DNA of 64,000 nt from JAAYXS01 sp964550375 (GCA_964550375.1 CAZJYX010000001.1:202262-266261), one strand, 5' to 3'; shown: positions 54,030 to 63,531, counted from the first letter of the stretch. Made by a program: numbers and translations. The notes: generated by a model from the letters alone, not told the origin.

Positions 54030-55111
54030 AGCGCGTCGGGCCGATCCGGGTGCTGCTTGTGGACGAGGCCGTCCCCGGCCGGCAGTTGCTGGCCGCGATG
54101 CTGGCCCGGCAGGACGGCGTTCGCGTGGTGGCGGCCGCCACCGGCGCCGTGGACGCGCGCGCCGCCATCCTGCAGCATCAGCCCGACGTGGTGGTACTTG
54201 ACGTATCGCAGGAGGACGGCCTGCGCCTGCTACAGCGCTTGCGGCGCTATTACCCGGTTCCAGCCATCGTGTACACCGCCGCCGGCTTGCACAGCGGGCC
54301 GCGCGTCATGCGGGCCGCCGCCATGGGAGCGGTGGAATATGCCTTGCGGCCCACCCCTCTCTCGCCCGATTCGGCCGGGCGCTTCGCTGCCGAACTGGCG
54401 CAGAAGATCCGGCTGGCCTTCTTGGAGGCCCGTCCGATTCCGCTGAGCGACGTCGCCACCCGCTGGCAACCGGCCCCCTTCAGCCGCACGGGCGCAAACC
54501 CAGCCCAGTACCTGGTCCTCGTCGGCGCTTCCACCGGCGGTACAGAGGCGATTCGGGCCCTGCTCGCCAACGTTCCAGCCGATTTTCCCCCGGTCGCCAT
54601 CGTGCAACACATGCCGGCCGACTTCACCGCCAGCTTCGCCGCCCGACTCGACCGCTTCAGCGCCATGACCGTCACCGAGGCCCGCGATGGCGAGCGGCTG
54701 GCGCCCGGCCGGGCCGTTGTGGCCCGCGGCGACACGCACCTGGTTATCCGTGGCACGCCGGGCGCGTGGGTGGCGCGCTACGCGGACCAGAAGCCCGTGA
54801 ACCGCCACTGCCCGAGCGTCGACGTCCTTTTTGATTCGGGCGTTCGGTTCGGCCGCAACATCGTTGGCGTTCTCCTCACCGGCATGGGGGCCGATGGTGC
54901 CGGCGGGTTGCTGCGCCTGCGCCAGGCGCGCGCGCTCACGATTACACAGGAGGCCCGCTCCTGCGTGGTCTACGGCATGCCGAAGATCGCCAACGACCTC
55001 GGAGCGGCCATGCTCTGCGGTTCACCGGATGAGATTCCCCGCCTGATCGAGGAGGGTTTGGCCGACCGCGCCGGACGGCGCCCGTCAGCCACGATTCCGC
55101 CCGGGCGGTAG
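54026..55111 (+). CDS. cheB: Chemotaxis response regulator protein-glutamate methylesterase CheB
   Basis: A 361-residue receiver-methylesterase. The receiver has phospho-acceptor Asp59 (VVVLDVSQEDGL) but its N-terminal acidic cluster is reduced to VDEAVPG. The methylesterase has Ser169 (LVGASTGGTEAI), His195 (IVQHMPADF) and Asp290 (LTGMGADGAGGL). It removes methyl groups from receptors. The GTG start overlaps the cheD stop by GTGA. The cluster holds no cheA, cheW, cheY or receptor gene. Confidence 0.94.
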   Translation: MKRVGPIRVLLVDEAVPGRQLLAAMLARQDGVRVVAAATGAVDARAAILQHQPDVVVLDVSQEDGLRLLQRLRRYYPVPAIVYTAAGLHSGPRVMRAAAMGAVEYALRPTPLSPDSAGRFAAELAQKIRLAFLEARPIPLSDVATRWQPAPFSRTGANPAQYLVLVGASTGGTEAIRALLANVPADFPPVAIVQHMPADFTASFAARLDRFSAMTVTEARDGERLAPGRAVVARGDTHLVIRGTPGAWVARYADQKPVNRHCPSVDVLFDSGVRFGRNIVGVLLTGMGADGAGGLLRLRQARALTITQEARSCVVYGMPKIANDLGAAMLCGSPDEIPRLIEEGLADRAGRRPSATIPPGR

Positions 55112-55251
55112 TTGAGGCCGGGGCCGCCAACCTATCCTTGCCTTGCTGCTGAAATCAAGTCCCCCGCGCCCGCCCTCGGTCGCCCGGCACGGTTGACCTA
55201 TCCGTAACAATGGCATTGCGGGCCGCCGCCGTTTGCCTGATATTGTCACCT

Positions 55252-55280
55252 GGGCTGCGCGAGCGGCCGTGACGCAGCCC
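55252..55280 (+). other. Hairpin in the leader of the second pseudopilin gene
   Basis: GGGCTGCG (55252-55259) and CGCAGCCC (55273-55280) pair perfectly around a 13-base loop, 33 bases before the ATG at 55313 and 140 bases after cheB. It may act as a cheB terminator or as a leader structure; no T-run follows. Confidence 0.35.
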
Positions 55281-55312
55281 GGCCAGCCCAGCTCACGGCG
55301 CATAGGTGTCTG

Positions 55313-56308
55313 ATGAATAATAGGTTATCAATCACAGACCGGCGGGGATCTTCCACGGGTCGCGGCGCCGCGTTCACACTGATTGAGCTGCTCGTCGTTA
55401 TCGCCATTATCACAGCGCTGATTGCCATTCTCATGCCGGCCCTGCGCTCCGCCCGCGAACAGGCCCGCCGACTCAGTACGCTGAATACGCTGAAAGTCAT
55501 TGGCGACGGGCTCGAATTCTTCCGCGGCGAGAACGAGCAGGAGTTCCAGGGCTATCCGCCCTCCGCCGTGGCGGAAGACGAAACCGAGCCCGGCAGCCAG
55601 GTAATCTTCGGCGCCCAGTGGCTGGTGCGCCATCTGATGGGCAAGGACTTGCTCGGCTACCGCCCGGCCCACCTCGTGCCACCACCGGCCGACGGCCCGG
55701 CACCCGTTTCGCCATATGCCCAGGAAGGCTGGTATGACCACGTGGCGCGCAGCCGTATGGGGCCGTACGTTGATCCCTCCAACATCCCGCTCAGCAAGCC
55801 GGCCGACCTGCCCGGAAAGCCCGACCTTTCAACGTTGGCCGAAGTAGATGCCCTGACACTTGAGCAGCGCGTGATACTGGACGCTTTCGGCTATCCGATC
55901 CTGTATTATCGGGCTGATCCCCATCAGGCGGCGCGCTCCAACGCCAACATCGCCCGCTATTCCCGCACGAGCGAGCAGCCGGGGATCTACACTTTCGAGG
56001 ACAACGCCCTGTTCACCGGCATGCGCCTCGACACAGGAGGTTCTGGTGACTACCCGCCCTGGAACTTCGCGCTGGCGACCGCCCCGCACCTGATCGCAAA
56101 CTTTGGCCCCGAGGAGCTGACGCCCGACAGGGTCGCTGCCAGCCGGGACACATTCGTTTACTATATTCTTGACAAAAACGCCTTTGGAGCAAGTGCGGCC
56201 GGCGACGATCAGCGCACGATAACACCCTATCGGCGCGAGAGTTACATGTTGATCTCGCCGGGGGCCGACGGCCGCTACGGCACGCCCGACGACGTGAACA
56301 ACTTCTAA
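55313..56308 (+). CDS. Prepilin-type cleavage/methylation protein (pseudopilin-like)
   Basis: A 331-residue protein with a 20-residue leader and the prepilin motif AFTLIELLVVIAIITALIAIL, followed by a helix and a globular domain of unknown fold. The C-terminus GADGRYGTPDDVNNF resembles the calcium-site end of GspG major pseudopilins (SPGADGxxGTxDD). It should be cleaved by prepilin peptidase after the Ala/Gly before Phe. It stands alone after the che cluster. It differs from the 4.1-kb protein, which has the HxnDG end. Confidence 0.87.
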   Translation: MNNRLSITDRRGSSTGRGAAFTLIELLVVIAIITALIAILMPALRSAREQARRLSTLNTLKVIGDGLEFFRGENEQEFQGYPPSAVAEDETEPGSQVIFGAQWLVRHLMGKDLLGYRPAHLVPPPADGPAPVSPYAQEGWYDHVARSRMGPYVDPSNIPLSKPADLPGKPDLSTLAEVDALTLEQRVILDAFGYPILYYRADPHQAARSNANIARYSRTSEQPGIYTFEDNALFTGMRLDTGGSGDYPPWNFALATAPHLIANFGPEELTPDRVAASRDTFVYYILDKNAFGASAAGDDQRTITPYRRESYMLISPGADGRYGTPDDVNNF

Positions 56309-56319
56309 CGACGGCCCGC

Positions 56320-56745
56320 CTACTCCGCCAAGAGCTGCTTGAGCTCGGCGATGTGCTCACACTCGATGGTGATCTGCGAGCGCACGAACTCCTCCAACGC
56401 TACGTCACCCGCCACCTTCTTGAGCAGATCCTGGTAGGCCTCGAGGGCGGCCTCCTCGAACGTTAATGCCAGCTCAAACGCCGCTCGGGCCCCGATCGAG
56501 TCCGGCGGCAGCGACAGGCTCAGTTCCAGCTTGGGAACTGCGCCCAGCTCGCGGATCTTGCGGGCAATGATCTGGGCGTGCTCGATCGTGCTGCGGAAAC
56601 CCTCCTGCAACTTCGGCTCGACGACCAATCGCTCCACCCCGCGCACCGCGTTAGCCAGGTGCAGGTAGCGGATGGCCGCCTCGATCTCCTCGGCGAAGAT
56701 GCGATGCAGTTCCTGGAGGATCTCGTCAACTGAAAGCTGGGACAC
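56320..56745 (-). CDS. Ferritin-like (bacterioferritin-type) protein
   Basis: A 141-residue four-helix protein. The helices are VDEILQELHRIFAEEIEAAIRYLHL, EGFRSTIEHAQIIARKIREL, AAFELALTFEEAALEAYQDLL and EEFVRSQITIECEHIAEL. The second E-x2-H diiron motif (ECEH) is present; the first reads TIEH, with Thr at the usual Glu place, so the iron site may be altered. The GTG at 56745 was chosen because GGGAGG lies five bases upstream. It follows the DtxR-family gene by 11 bases, which fits a role in iron handling. Confidence 0.75.
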   Translation of the reverse strand: MSQLSVDEILQELHRIFAEEIEAAIRYLHLANAVRGVERLVVEPKLQEGFRSTIEHAQIIARKIRELGAVPKLELSLSLPPDSIGARAAFELALTFEEAALEAYQDLLKKVAGDVALEEFVRSQITIECEHIAELKQLLAE

Positions 56746-56756
56746 GCACACCTCCC

Positions 56757-57329
56757 TCAGGACTCCGGCGGGTCGCTGACCTTCCGGGCCATGCACTCCT
56801 TCTCACATGTCGGACACGCCGCCGCCTGCTCGCCGCAGCTCGGATCCACCGTTCGCCACCGCCCGAGGAACTCGGCCGCCACGTCGCGATGCAGGTCCAT
56901 GAAACGCAGAAACGAGATGAGCCGGCGGGCCGTCTCGTTGCTCACAAGGTGCTCCAGCTTGCAGGCGTCGATCTCGGCCTGCTGCTCGGCCACGCCCAGC
57001 AACTCCGCGAACAAGCGCTGCACGATGCGGCGCTTCACTTTCACCGCGTCGACCAGCGCCTGGCCGTGCTCCGACAACCTCAGGTGGCGGTTCTCATCCT
57101 GGACGATCAGGCCGGCTTTCTTCAGCGGCTGCAAGGAGATCGACACGCTGCCGCGCGTGATATTCAGTTGCCGGGCCACGTCCGACACGCGCGCATAGCC
57201 CAACCGCTGGATCAGGTCGTCCACCGCCATCAGATGATGCGCGGCGCTGTGCGTTATGACGTTGGCGTCGAATTCCTTCCAGGTCTGCACGCTGCGCTCC
57301 GAACCCGGCCGGTCATGCCATTCAGCCAC
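56757..57329 (-). CDS. DtxR/MntR-family metal-dependent repressor
   Basis: About 190 residues. The winged HTH (LMAVDDLIQRLGYARVSDVA, LNITRGSVSISLQPLKKAGLI) is followed by the dimer helix with CKLEHLVSNETARRLISF, where Cys and the E-x2-x-H pair match the primary metal site of the family. The C-terminus adds Cys residues (CGEQAAACPTCEKEC) not usual in the family. The start is uncertain: the first helix must be included, so a GTG at 57329 was taken; the Met at 57230 would cut that helix. TACAAT (57336-57341, minus strand) just before it could be a -10. It should control iron or manganese genes, including the downstream ferritin-like gene. Confidence 0.82.
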   Translation of the reverse strand: MAEWHDRPGSERSVQTWKEFDANVITHSAAHHLMAVDDLIQRLGYARVSDVARQLNITRGSVSISLQPLKKAGLIVQDENRHLRLSEHGQALVDAVKVKRRIVQRLFAELLGVAEQQAEIDACKLEHLVSNETARRLISFLRFMDLHRDVAAEFLGRWRTVDPSCGEQAAACPTCEKECMARKVSDPPES

Positions 57330-57351
57330 ATCTTGATTGTACCGTAAGAGT

Positions 57352-58067
57352 TCACCCGTTTGCAGTGTCTGCGGGGGGTAGTGGTGGGAGTTGCCCGGTT
57401 TGCAGGTAGCTGCGCAGGGCGGCGGCAATGGTGCCGAGCGGGTCCTGGCCGCGCGGCCGCAGCGTGCGGTAGACGCTCATCAACACGGCCTGCGTCAGCG
57501 CCCCGCGCTCGGACCGGTTCGACTGCCCGTCTTTCCGCGGGATCACCGCCGGCCGAATCTGCCGCGCCGCATGATTGTTCTCGAACGGGATGGCGGGATA
57601 GCCCAGGAACGTGAACGCCTGATCGCCCGGCCGCCGCAGCACGGGCAGGCCGACAGGCGGTGTTCCTTCCGCGCATCGATCCGCGTCGGCGCCGGCCGGC
57701 GGGTGCCGGGGTGCCCCTTGCGCGCCCCGGGCCGTTTGCGGCGTCGGCCGGCGGTGGTCTGTCCGGCGGCGGCGTTGGGCTTGGTGTAGACCGGCCGCAT
57801 GCCCGAGGGGGTGCTGGGCGAAACGCCGCCGGGCGCCTGGGCCTGCGTTTCCAACAGCGCCAGCCGGGCATCCTGCTCGGCGATGCGCCGTGCGGCGGCC
57901 AGCAGCGCGAGCGCGACGGCGTCGGGCCCCAAGGCATAGAGTTCGCGCGCCGCGGCGGCATCACAGTGGCCGCTCTGCAAGGCCGCCACCAGCTTGTCGA
58001 GCGCTTCCGAACGTGTCGCCGTGCTGCGCATGGCCAGGATATACGCGCGTGCGCGCTCCCGGCGCAA
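57352..58067 (-). pseudogene. IS66-family transposase remnant with the catalytic core deleted
   Basis: Two parts of an IS66 TnpC protein lie head to tail in different frames. The N-terminal part (58067 to about 57640) has the linker GARKGHPGTRRP and the zinc-finger start LSACPCCGG. The C-terminal part (about 57648 to 57352) has FLGYPAIPFENNHAARQIRPAVI and SNRSERGALTQAVLMSVYRTL. The 200-300 residues of the RNase H-like domain that normally separate them are missing, and the Glu usual in the ENNHAERQIR motif is Ala here. It cannot encode an active transposase. Inverted repeats of the element were not found. Confidence 0.85.
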
Positions 58068-58257
58068 GGGGTTCTTGGCAGAAAATCAGAAAAATCTTGC
58101 AGACGGGTGAAGTGTTGCACAAGGTCAATCAGCGCGGTATACTGGCTGTGCCTCCTGGATTCGGATCACGGCCGGTCCGGGCGTCTGGGGCCCGACCTCG
58201 TGTGGAGTGTCGGCTCGCCCGCCGGGTGACTTCGGGGAGGCTGATAGGGGCACACCC

Positions 58258-61200
58258 ATGTGTATCAACACACGCCACCGCTTGTTGGCCGTAGCAGTCG
58301 CGGCTTTGCTGCTCACCCTGACGCCTGTCGCTTACTCCCAGGACTGCAACAACAACGGCATCCCGGACGAGTGTGACATCGACTGCGGCCCGCCCGGCGG
58401 ACCGTGCGACGTCCCCGGCTGCGGCCAAAGCGCCGACTGCCAGCCGAACGGCATCCCCGACGAGTGCGAGCTTGAAGTCCACCAACTCGCCAAGCTCCTG
58501 GCGACGGATGGAGCTGCGGGCGACTGGTTCGGCCACAGCGTGGCAGTCTCTGGTGACCTGGCGATTATCGGCGCTCCGCTGAACGACGTTGGCTCACAGA
58601 ACAGGGGCTCCGCGTACGTCTTCCGGCGCACCGGCACCACCTGGACACAGGAAGCCAGGCTTCTGGCGACGGATGGCGGCTTACAGGACGCCTTTGGCTG
58701 GGGCGTAGCCATTTCCGGAGATCTCGCGGTTGTTGGTGCCCTTGGCAACGGCACATTCGGCTCGTCGTCGGGATCGGCGTACGTGTTCCGGCGCAGCGGC
58801 GGCGTCTGGACGCAGGAAGCCAAGCTCCTGCCACCTGATGGAGCCGCAGGCGACTGGTTTGGCCGTAGCGTGGCGGTCTCCGGCGACCTTGCTCTCGTGG
58901 GTGCATGGCGCGACGGTGACCTTGGCGTTGATTCCGGATCAGCTTACCTGTTTCGCCGAACCGGTGAGACCTGGACGCAGGAAGCCAAGCTCCTGGCGGC
59001 CGATGGTGCCGCTGGGGACTGGTTTGGCAGCAGCGTGGCGGTCTTCGGGGATGTCGCCATCGTCGGCGCCCACTTGGACGACGACCTTGGCGAGAACTCT
59101 GGTTCAGTGTACGTGTTCCGGCACGACGGAGGCGTCTGGTTGCAGGAAGCCAAGCTCCTGGCAGCCGATGGCGCGGCTGGCGACGGCTTCGGATGCAGCG
59201 TGGCAGCCTCTGCGGGTTTGATCTTCGTGGGTGCGGCGTGGGATGCCGGCCAGAGGAGCGGCTCCGGCTCGGCATACGTATTCCGTTCTGACAACGGCAA
59301 CTGGATCCAGGAAGCCAAGCTCACGGCGACAGACGGGGCTGCCTCGGACTATTTCGGCTACAGCGTGGCAGTCTCGGGAGACGTGGCCGTTGTGGGTGCC
59401 TATGGTGTCGATGATGTGGGCACTGACTCCGGCGCGGCGTACGCGTTCCGGTACGACGGCGCCACGTGGGCAGAAACGGCCAAGCTCCTGCCGTCGGACG
59501 GGTCTGCGCCGGACTACTTCGGCTACAGCGTGGCCGTGTCCGGCGAGCTGATTGTGGTGGGCGCATATCGCGCTGATGACCTTGGTGGTCAGTCCGGCTC
59601 GGCCTACGCCTTCGTCGTACCGGACTGCAACGCGAACGGCATTCCCGACGAATGCGACATCGCCGAGGGCACGAGCGCGGACTGTAACGCCAATGGTCGG
59701 CCCGACGAGTGCGATGTCTCCAACGGATACAGCGCTGACTGCAACGCGAACGATATTCCCGACGAATGCGACATCACTGCTGGAACCAGCACAGACTATG
59801 ACCTGAACGGCGTCCCGGATGAGTGCGAGGACTGTAACGGCAACGGCATCCCTGACAGTTGCGACCTCGACTGCAGTGTCGGCAACTGCGCGGGTCATCC
59901 GCTCGGCTGCGGCGGCAGTGTCGATTGTCAGCCGAACGGTGTGCCGGATGAGTGTGACTTTGCTGCTGGCACGAGCGCCGACTGCAATGGCAACGGCATC
60001 CCGGATGAATGCGACATTGCCGGCGGCGTGAGCCACGACTGCAACGGCAATGGCGTGCCCGACGAGTGCGACATCGCTGCTGGAACCAGCTCGGATTACG
60101 ACCTCGACGGAATTCCTGACGAGTGCGCCACAGACTGCAACGAGAACGGTATACCGGACATCTGTGACGTTGACTGCACCTTCGGTGACTGTGCCAGTCA
60201 TCCGCTCGGCTGCGGCCAAAGCGCCGACTGCCAGCCGAACGGGATCCCCGACGAATGCGAGCTTGAAGTCAGCCAACTCGCCAAGCTTCTCGCGGCGGAC
60301 GGCACCAGTTCCGACAGATTCGGCGTCAGTGTGGCCGTCGCCGGCGACTTGGCTGCCGTAGGCGCTTACGGTGCCAGCGCGGTATACGTCCTCCGCCGCG
60401 ACGGCAACTCCTGGATTCAGGAGAGCAAGCTTCTGCCGGCTGACGCCGGCGTGTGGAGGGCCTTTGGCAGCAGTGTGGCCATCGCCGACGACGTGGTCGT
60501 CGTGGGTGCTCCCGCGGACGATGCCGTTGGCAAGAACTCCGGCTCGGCCTACGTGTTCCGCTACGACGGCGCGACCTGGACGCAGGAAGCCAAGCTTCTG
60601 CCGCCAGATGGCGCAACCGGGAGCTACTTCGGCGGAACCCTGGCGCTCTCCGCCGAACTAGTCGTTGTGGGCGCCCCGGGCGAAGATCTCGGCGCCGCTT
60701 ACGTCTTTCGTCACGAGATTGGCACATGGGTGCAAGAGGCCGAGCTCCTGCCGACGGACGGCACGAACTGGGCTGGTTTCGGCCGCAGTGTGGCACTTCT
60801 GGGCGACTTGGCCGTGGTGGGCGCCACATGGAGCGAGCATCTCTGCGCGCGGCCCGGCGCAGCCTACCTCTTCCGCCGTCACGGCTATATCTGGATGCAG
60901 GAGGCCCGGCTCTTGGCAGCCGACGGAGCAGATGGCGACGAGTTCGGCTGCAGCGTAGCCGCTGGCGCGGATGTCGTCCTGGTTGGCGCCCGCGGCGACG
61001 GCGACGCTTACTTCTACACCGACTCCGGCTCAGCCTACGTCTTCCGCCGCTTCGACGGCACTTGGTCAGAGGAGGCCAAACTCACGGCGGCCGATGCCGC
61101 GGGCGGAGCCTACTTCGGCGCTGCCGTGGCGATCTCTGGCAACTTGGCCGTCGTGGGTGCCTATGGCGACAACGACTTCGGCAACGATTCCGGCTCGGCC

Positions 61201-63531
61201 TATGTCTTCCGGCACGACGACGGCTATTGGACCCAGGAAGCCAAGCTCTCGCCACCTGACAGCGCAGCAGGTGACTACTTCGGCTACAGCGTGGCGGCAT
61301 CCGGCCACATGGCCGCAGTGGGTGCCTATGGCGCTGACGACCTCGGCAATAACTCCGGCTCAGTCCGCATCTACGCCCTGCCGGACTGCAACGGCAATGG
61401 CGTACCAGACGAATGCGACATCGCCGCCGGGACCAGCCAGGACTGTAACGGCAACGGCCTGCCCGACGAGTGCGACATCGCGGCCGGAATCAGTCAGGAC
61501 TGCAACGGTAATGGCATTCCCGACGAATGCGACATCGCCGCCGGGACCAGCACAGACTATGACCTGAACGGCGTTCCGGATGAGTGCGAGGACTGTAACG
61601 GAAACGGCATCCCTGACGGTTGTGACCTCGACTGCGGGGCGGGCAACTGTGCGAGTCACCCTCTGGGCTGCGGCGGCAGCGTGGACTGCCAGCCAAACGG
61701 GCTGCCGGACGAATGCGATCTGGCCAACGGAACCAGCGCGGACTGCAACGCGAACGGTGTTCCCGACGAATGCGATATCGCCGCTGGGACCAGCACAGAC
61801 TATGACCTGAGCGGCGTCCCCGATGAGTGCGAGGACTGCAACGAGAACGGCGTGCCCGACGCCTGTGACCTCGACTGCGCTGTTGGAAACTGCACCAGCC
61901 ATCCGCTTGGCTGCGGCAACAGCCCCGACTGCAACTCCAATAGCATTCCGGATGAATGTGACATCAGTCACGGAACCAGCACGGACTGCAACAGCAACGC
62001 CGTACCGGATGAGTGCGAAGTTGACATCACCCACGTCGCCTTGCTGCGACGAGCGGGAGCGGAAAGTCTTGACGGTTTCGGCTACCGTGTGGCGGCCTGC
62101 GGCAACGTCGTCCTGGTGGGCGCCCACGAAGATGACGAGTTGGGCATTGGCTCCGGGGCGGCGTTCATATTCCGCCGCGCCGGGGATGCTTGGTTGCAGG
62201 AAGCCAAGCTGGTTCCTGCAGACGGCGCCGCTGGCGATCGCTTCGGCCTAAGCGTGGCAGTCTCCAACGACGTCGCCATCGTTGGCGCTCCGTACGACGA
62301 CGACCTCGGCATCAATTCCGGCTCGGCCTACATATTCCGCCGCACCGGCAGCACCTGGACACAGGAAGCGAAACTCCTGCCGGCTGACGGCGCCAGCGGC
62401 GACAGCTTCGGCAGCAGCGTGGCCATCTCCGGTACCGTGGTCGTCGTGGGTGCTGAGAACGATGACGACCTCGGCCAGAGCTCCGGCTCTGCCTACGTCT
62501 TCAGCCGTATTGGTGGCACCTGGTCGCAGGAAGCGAAGCTGCTGCCGGCCGACGGTGCGGCCTATGACTTCTTCGGCGCCAGTGTGGCGCTGGCGGGACA
62601 ACTCGCACTCGTGGGGGCCTACGCCCATGACGGCCTGGCCAGCGATGCCGGCGCGGCGTACGTGTTTCGCCAGAACGGTGGCACGTGGATTCAGGAAGCC
62701 CAACTCCTGCCCAGCGACGGAAGCACCCAGGACCTCTTCGGCTTCACTGTGGCAATGGCCGGGAGTCTCGCCGTCATCGGTGCGCCATGGAACGACGAGC
62801 TTGGCGACGATGCCGGTGCGGCGTACGTGTTCCGCCGCGACGGCCACACGTGGACCCAAGAGGCCAAGCTCCTGCCGGGCGATGGCGTGGGAGGAGATTG
62901 GTTCGGCCTTGACGTGGCATTCGCCGGCGGCGTGGCCGTTGTAGGCGCTTACCAGGAGCGGCTTGGCTTCAACTCAGGCACGGCCTACGTCTTCCGCCGT
63001 GATGGCGGTACCTGGACCCAGGAAGCCAGGCTCGTCGCGCCGGACGAAACCAGTGACGACGGGTTTGGCGTTACCGTCGGCATTGCCGGCAACGTCGCCG
63101 TTGTGGGTGCGTGCGACATTGAGTGGGGCAGCGACGCCGGGTCGGTCCACGTTTTCGCACTGCCCGACTGCAATCGTAACGGCGTGCCCGACGAATGCGA
63201 CATCGCCGCCGGGACCAGTCAGGACTGCAACGGCAATTGCGTCCCGGACGAATGCGACATTGCCGGCGGCATGTCTGCAGACGACAACGACAACGGCATT
63301 CCGGATGAGTGCGAACTGCTGCCCGGCGACCTGAATTGCGATGGCTTGGTCAACGCCTTCGATATCGACCCGTTCGTTCTGGCCCTGACCAGTTCCGGAC
63401 AGGAGCCGCCGTTTGCCGGCTACTTCGCAGCGTATCATGGCTGTAACCCCATGCTGGCTGACTGCAACGCCGACGGCCTCGTGAATGCCTTCGACATCGA
63501 CCCGTTCGTGCAGTTGTTGATTGGCAGGTAG
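58258..63531 (+). CDS. Giant secreted protein with three seven-repeat FG-GAP propellers, calcium-type linkers and a dockerin pair
   Basis: A 1757-residue exported protein. After a signal peptide (HRLLAVAVAALLLTLTPVAYS) it has cysteine-rich DCNxNGxPDEC repeats, then three blocks of FG-GAP-like repeats (58484-59620, 60273-61380, 62023-63165). Each repeat has the pattern LLxxDGAAGDxFGxSVAVSG, then LAVVGAxxDDDLGxxSGSAYVF. Each block holds exactly seven repeats, enough for one integrin-like seven-bladed propeller. The linkers repeat DCNGNGIPDECDIAAGTS, a thrombospondin-3-like calcium motif. The last 70 residues form a dockerin pair (DGLVNAFDIDPFV twice). The ATG at 58258 is chosen by the signal peptide. 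It probably binds a surface or matrix partner; no enzyme domain is seen. Confidence 0.93.
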   Translation: MCINTRHRLLAVAVAALLLTLTPVAYSQDCNNNGIPDECDIDCGPPGGPCDVPGCGQSADCQPNGIPDECELEVHQLAKLLATDGAAGDWFGHSVAVSGDLAIIGAPLNDVGSQNRGSAYVFRRTGTTWTQEARLLATDGGLQDAFGWGVAISGDLAVVGALGNGTFGSSSGSAYVFRRSGGVWTQEAKLLPPDGAAGDWFGRSVAVSGDLALVGAWRDGDLGVDSGSAYLFRRTGETWTQEAKLLAADGAAGDWFGSSVAVFGDVAIVGAHLDDDLGENSGSVYVFRHDGGVWLQEAKLLAADGAAGDGFGCSVAASAGLIFVGAAWDAGQRSGSGSAYVFRSDNGNWIQEAKLTATDGAASDYFGYSVAVSGDVAVVGAYGVDDVGTDSGAAYAFRYDGATWAETAKLLPSDGSAPDYFGYSVAVSGELIVVGAYRADDLGGQSGSAYAFVVPDCNANGIPDECDIAEGTSADCNANGRPDECDVSNGYSADCNANDIPDECDITAGTSTDYDLNGVPDECEDCNGNGIPDSCDLDCSVGNCAGHPLGCGGSVDCQPNGVPDECDFAAGTSADCNGNGIPDECDIAGGVSHDCNGNGVPDECDIAAGTSSDYDLDGIPDECATDCNENGIPDICDVDCTFGDCASHPLGCGQSADCQPNGIPDECELEVSQLAKLLAADGTSSDRFGVSVAVAGDLAAVGAYGASAVYVLRRDGNSWIQESKLLPADAGVWRAFGSSVAIADDVVVVGAPADDAVGKNSGSAYVFRYDGATWTQEAKLLPPDGATGSYFGGTLALSAELVVVGAPGEDLGAAYVFRHEIGTWVQEAELLPTDGTNWAGFGRSVALLGDLAVVGATWSEHLCARPGAAYLFRRHGYIWMQEARLLAADGADGDEFGCSVAAGADVVLVGARGDGDAYFYTDSGSAYVFRRFDGTWSEEAKLTAADAAGGAYFGAAVAISGNLAVVGAYGDNDFGNDSGSAYVFRHDDGYWTQEAKLSPPDSAAGDYFGYSVAASGHMAAVGAYGADDLGNNSGSVRIYALPDCNGNGVPDECDIAAGTSQDCNGNGLPDECDIAAGISQDCNGNGIPDECDIAAGTSTDYDLNGVPDECEDCNGNGIPDGCDLDCGAGNCASHPLGCGGSVDCQPNGLPDECDLANGTSADCNANGVPDECDIAAGTSTDYDLSGVPDECEDCNENGVPDACDLDCAVGNCTSHPLGCGNSPDCNSNSIPDECDISHGTSTDCNSNAVPDECEVDITHVALLRRAGAESLDGFGYRVAACGNVVLVGAHEDDELGIGSGAAFIFRRAGDAWLQEAKLVPADGAAGDRFGLSVAVSNDVAIVGAPYDDDLGINSGSAYIFRRTGSTWTQEAKLLPADGASGDSFGSSVAISGTVVVVGAENDDDLGQSSGSAYVFSRIGGTWSQEAKLLPADGAAYDFFGASVALAGQLALVGAYAHDGLASDAGAAYVFRQNGGTWIQEAQLLPSDGSTQDLFGFTVAMAGSLAVIGAPWNDELGDDAGAAYVFRRDGHTWTQEAKLLPGDGVGGDWFGLDVAFAGGVAVVGAYQERLGFNSGTAYVFRRDGGTWTQEARLVAPDETSDDGFGVTVGIAGNVAVVGACDIEWGSDAGSVHVFALPDCNRNGVPDECDIAAGTSQDCNGNCVPDECDIAGGMSADDNDNGIPDECELLPGDLNCDGLVNAFDIDPFVLALTSSGQEPPFAGYFAAYHGCNPMLADCNADGLVNAFDIDPFVQLLIGR

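Noticed and set aside
59621..62020. Regular short repeats that could suggest a CRISPR array
   Set aside because: The repeats are in frame, encode DCNxNGxPDEC units and have no unique spacers; they are part of the giant gene.
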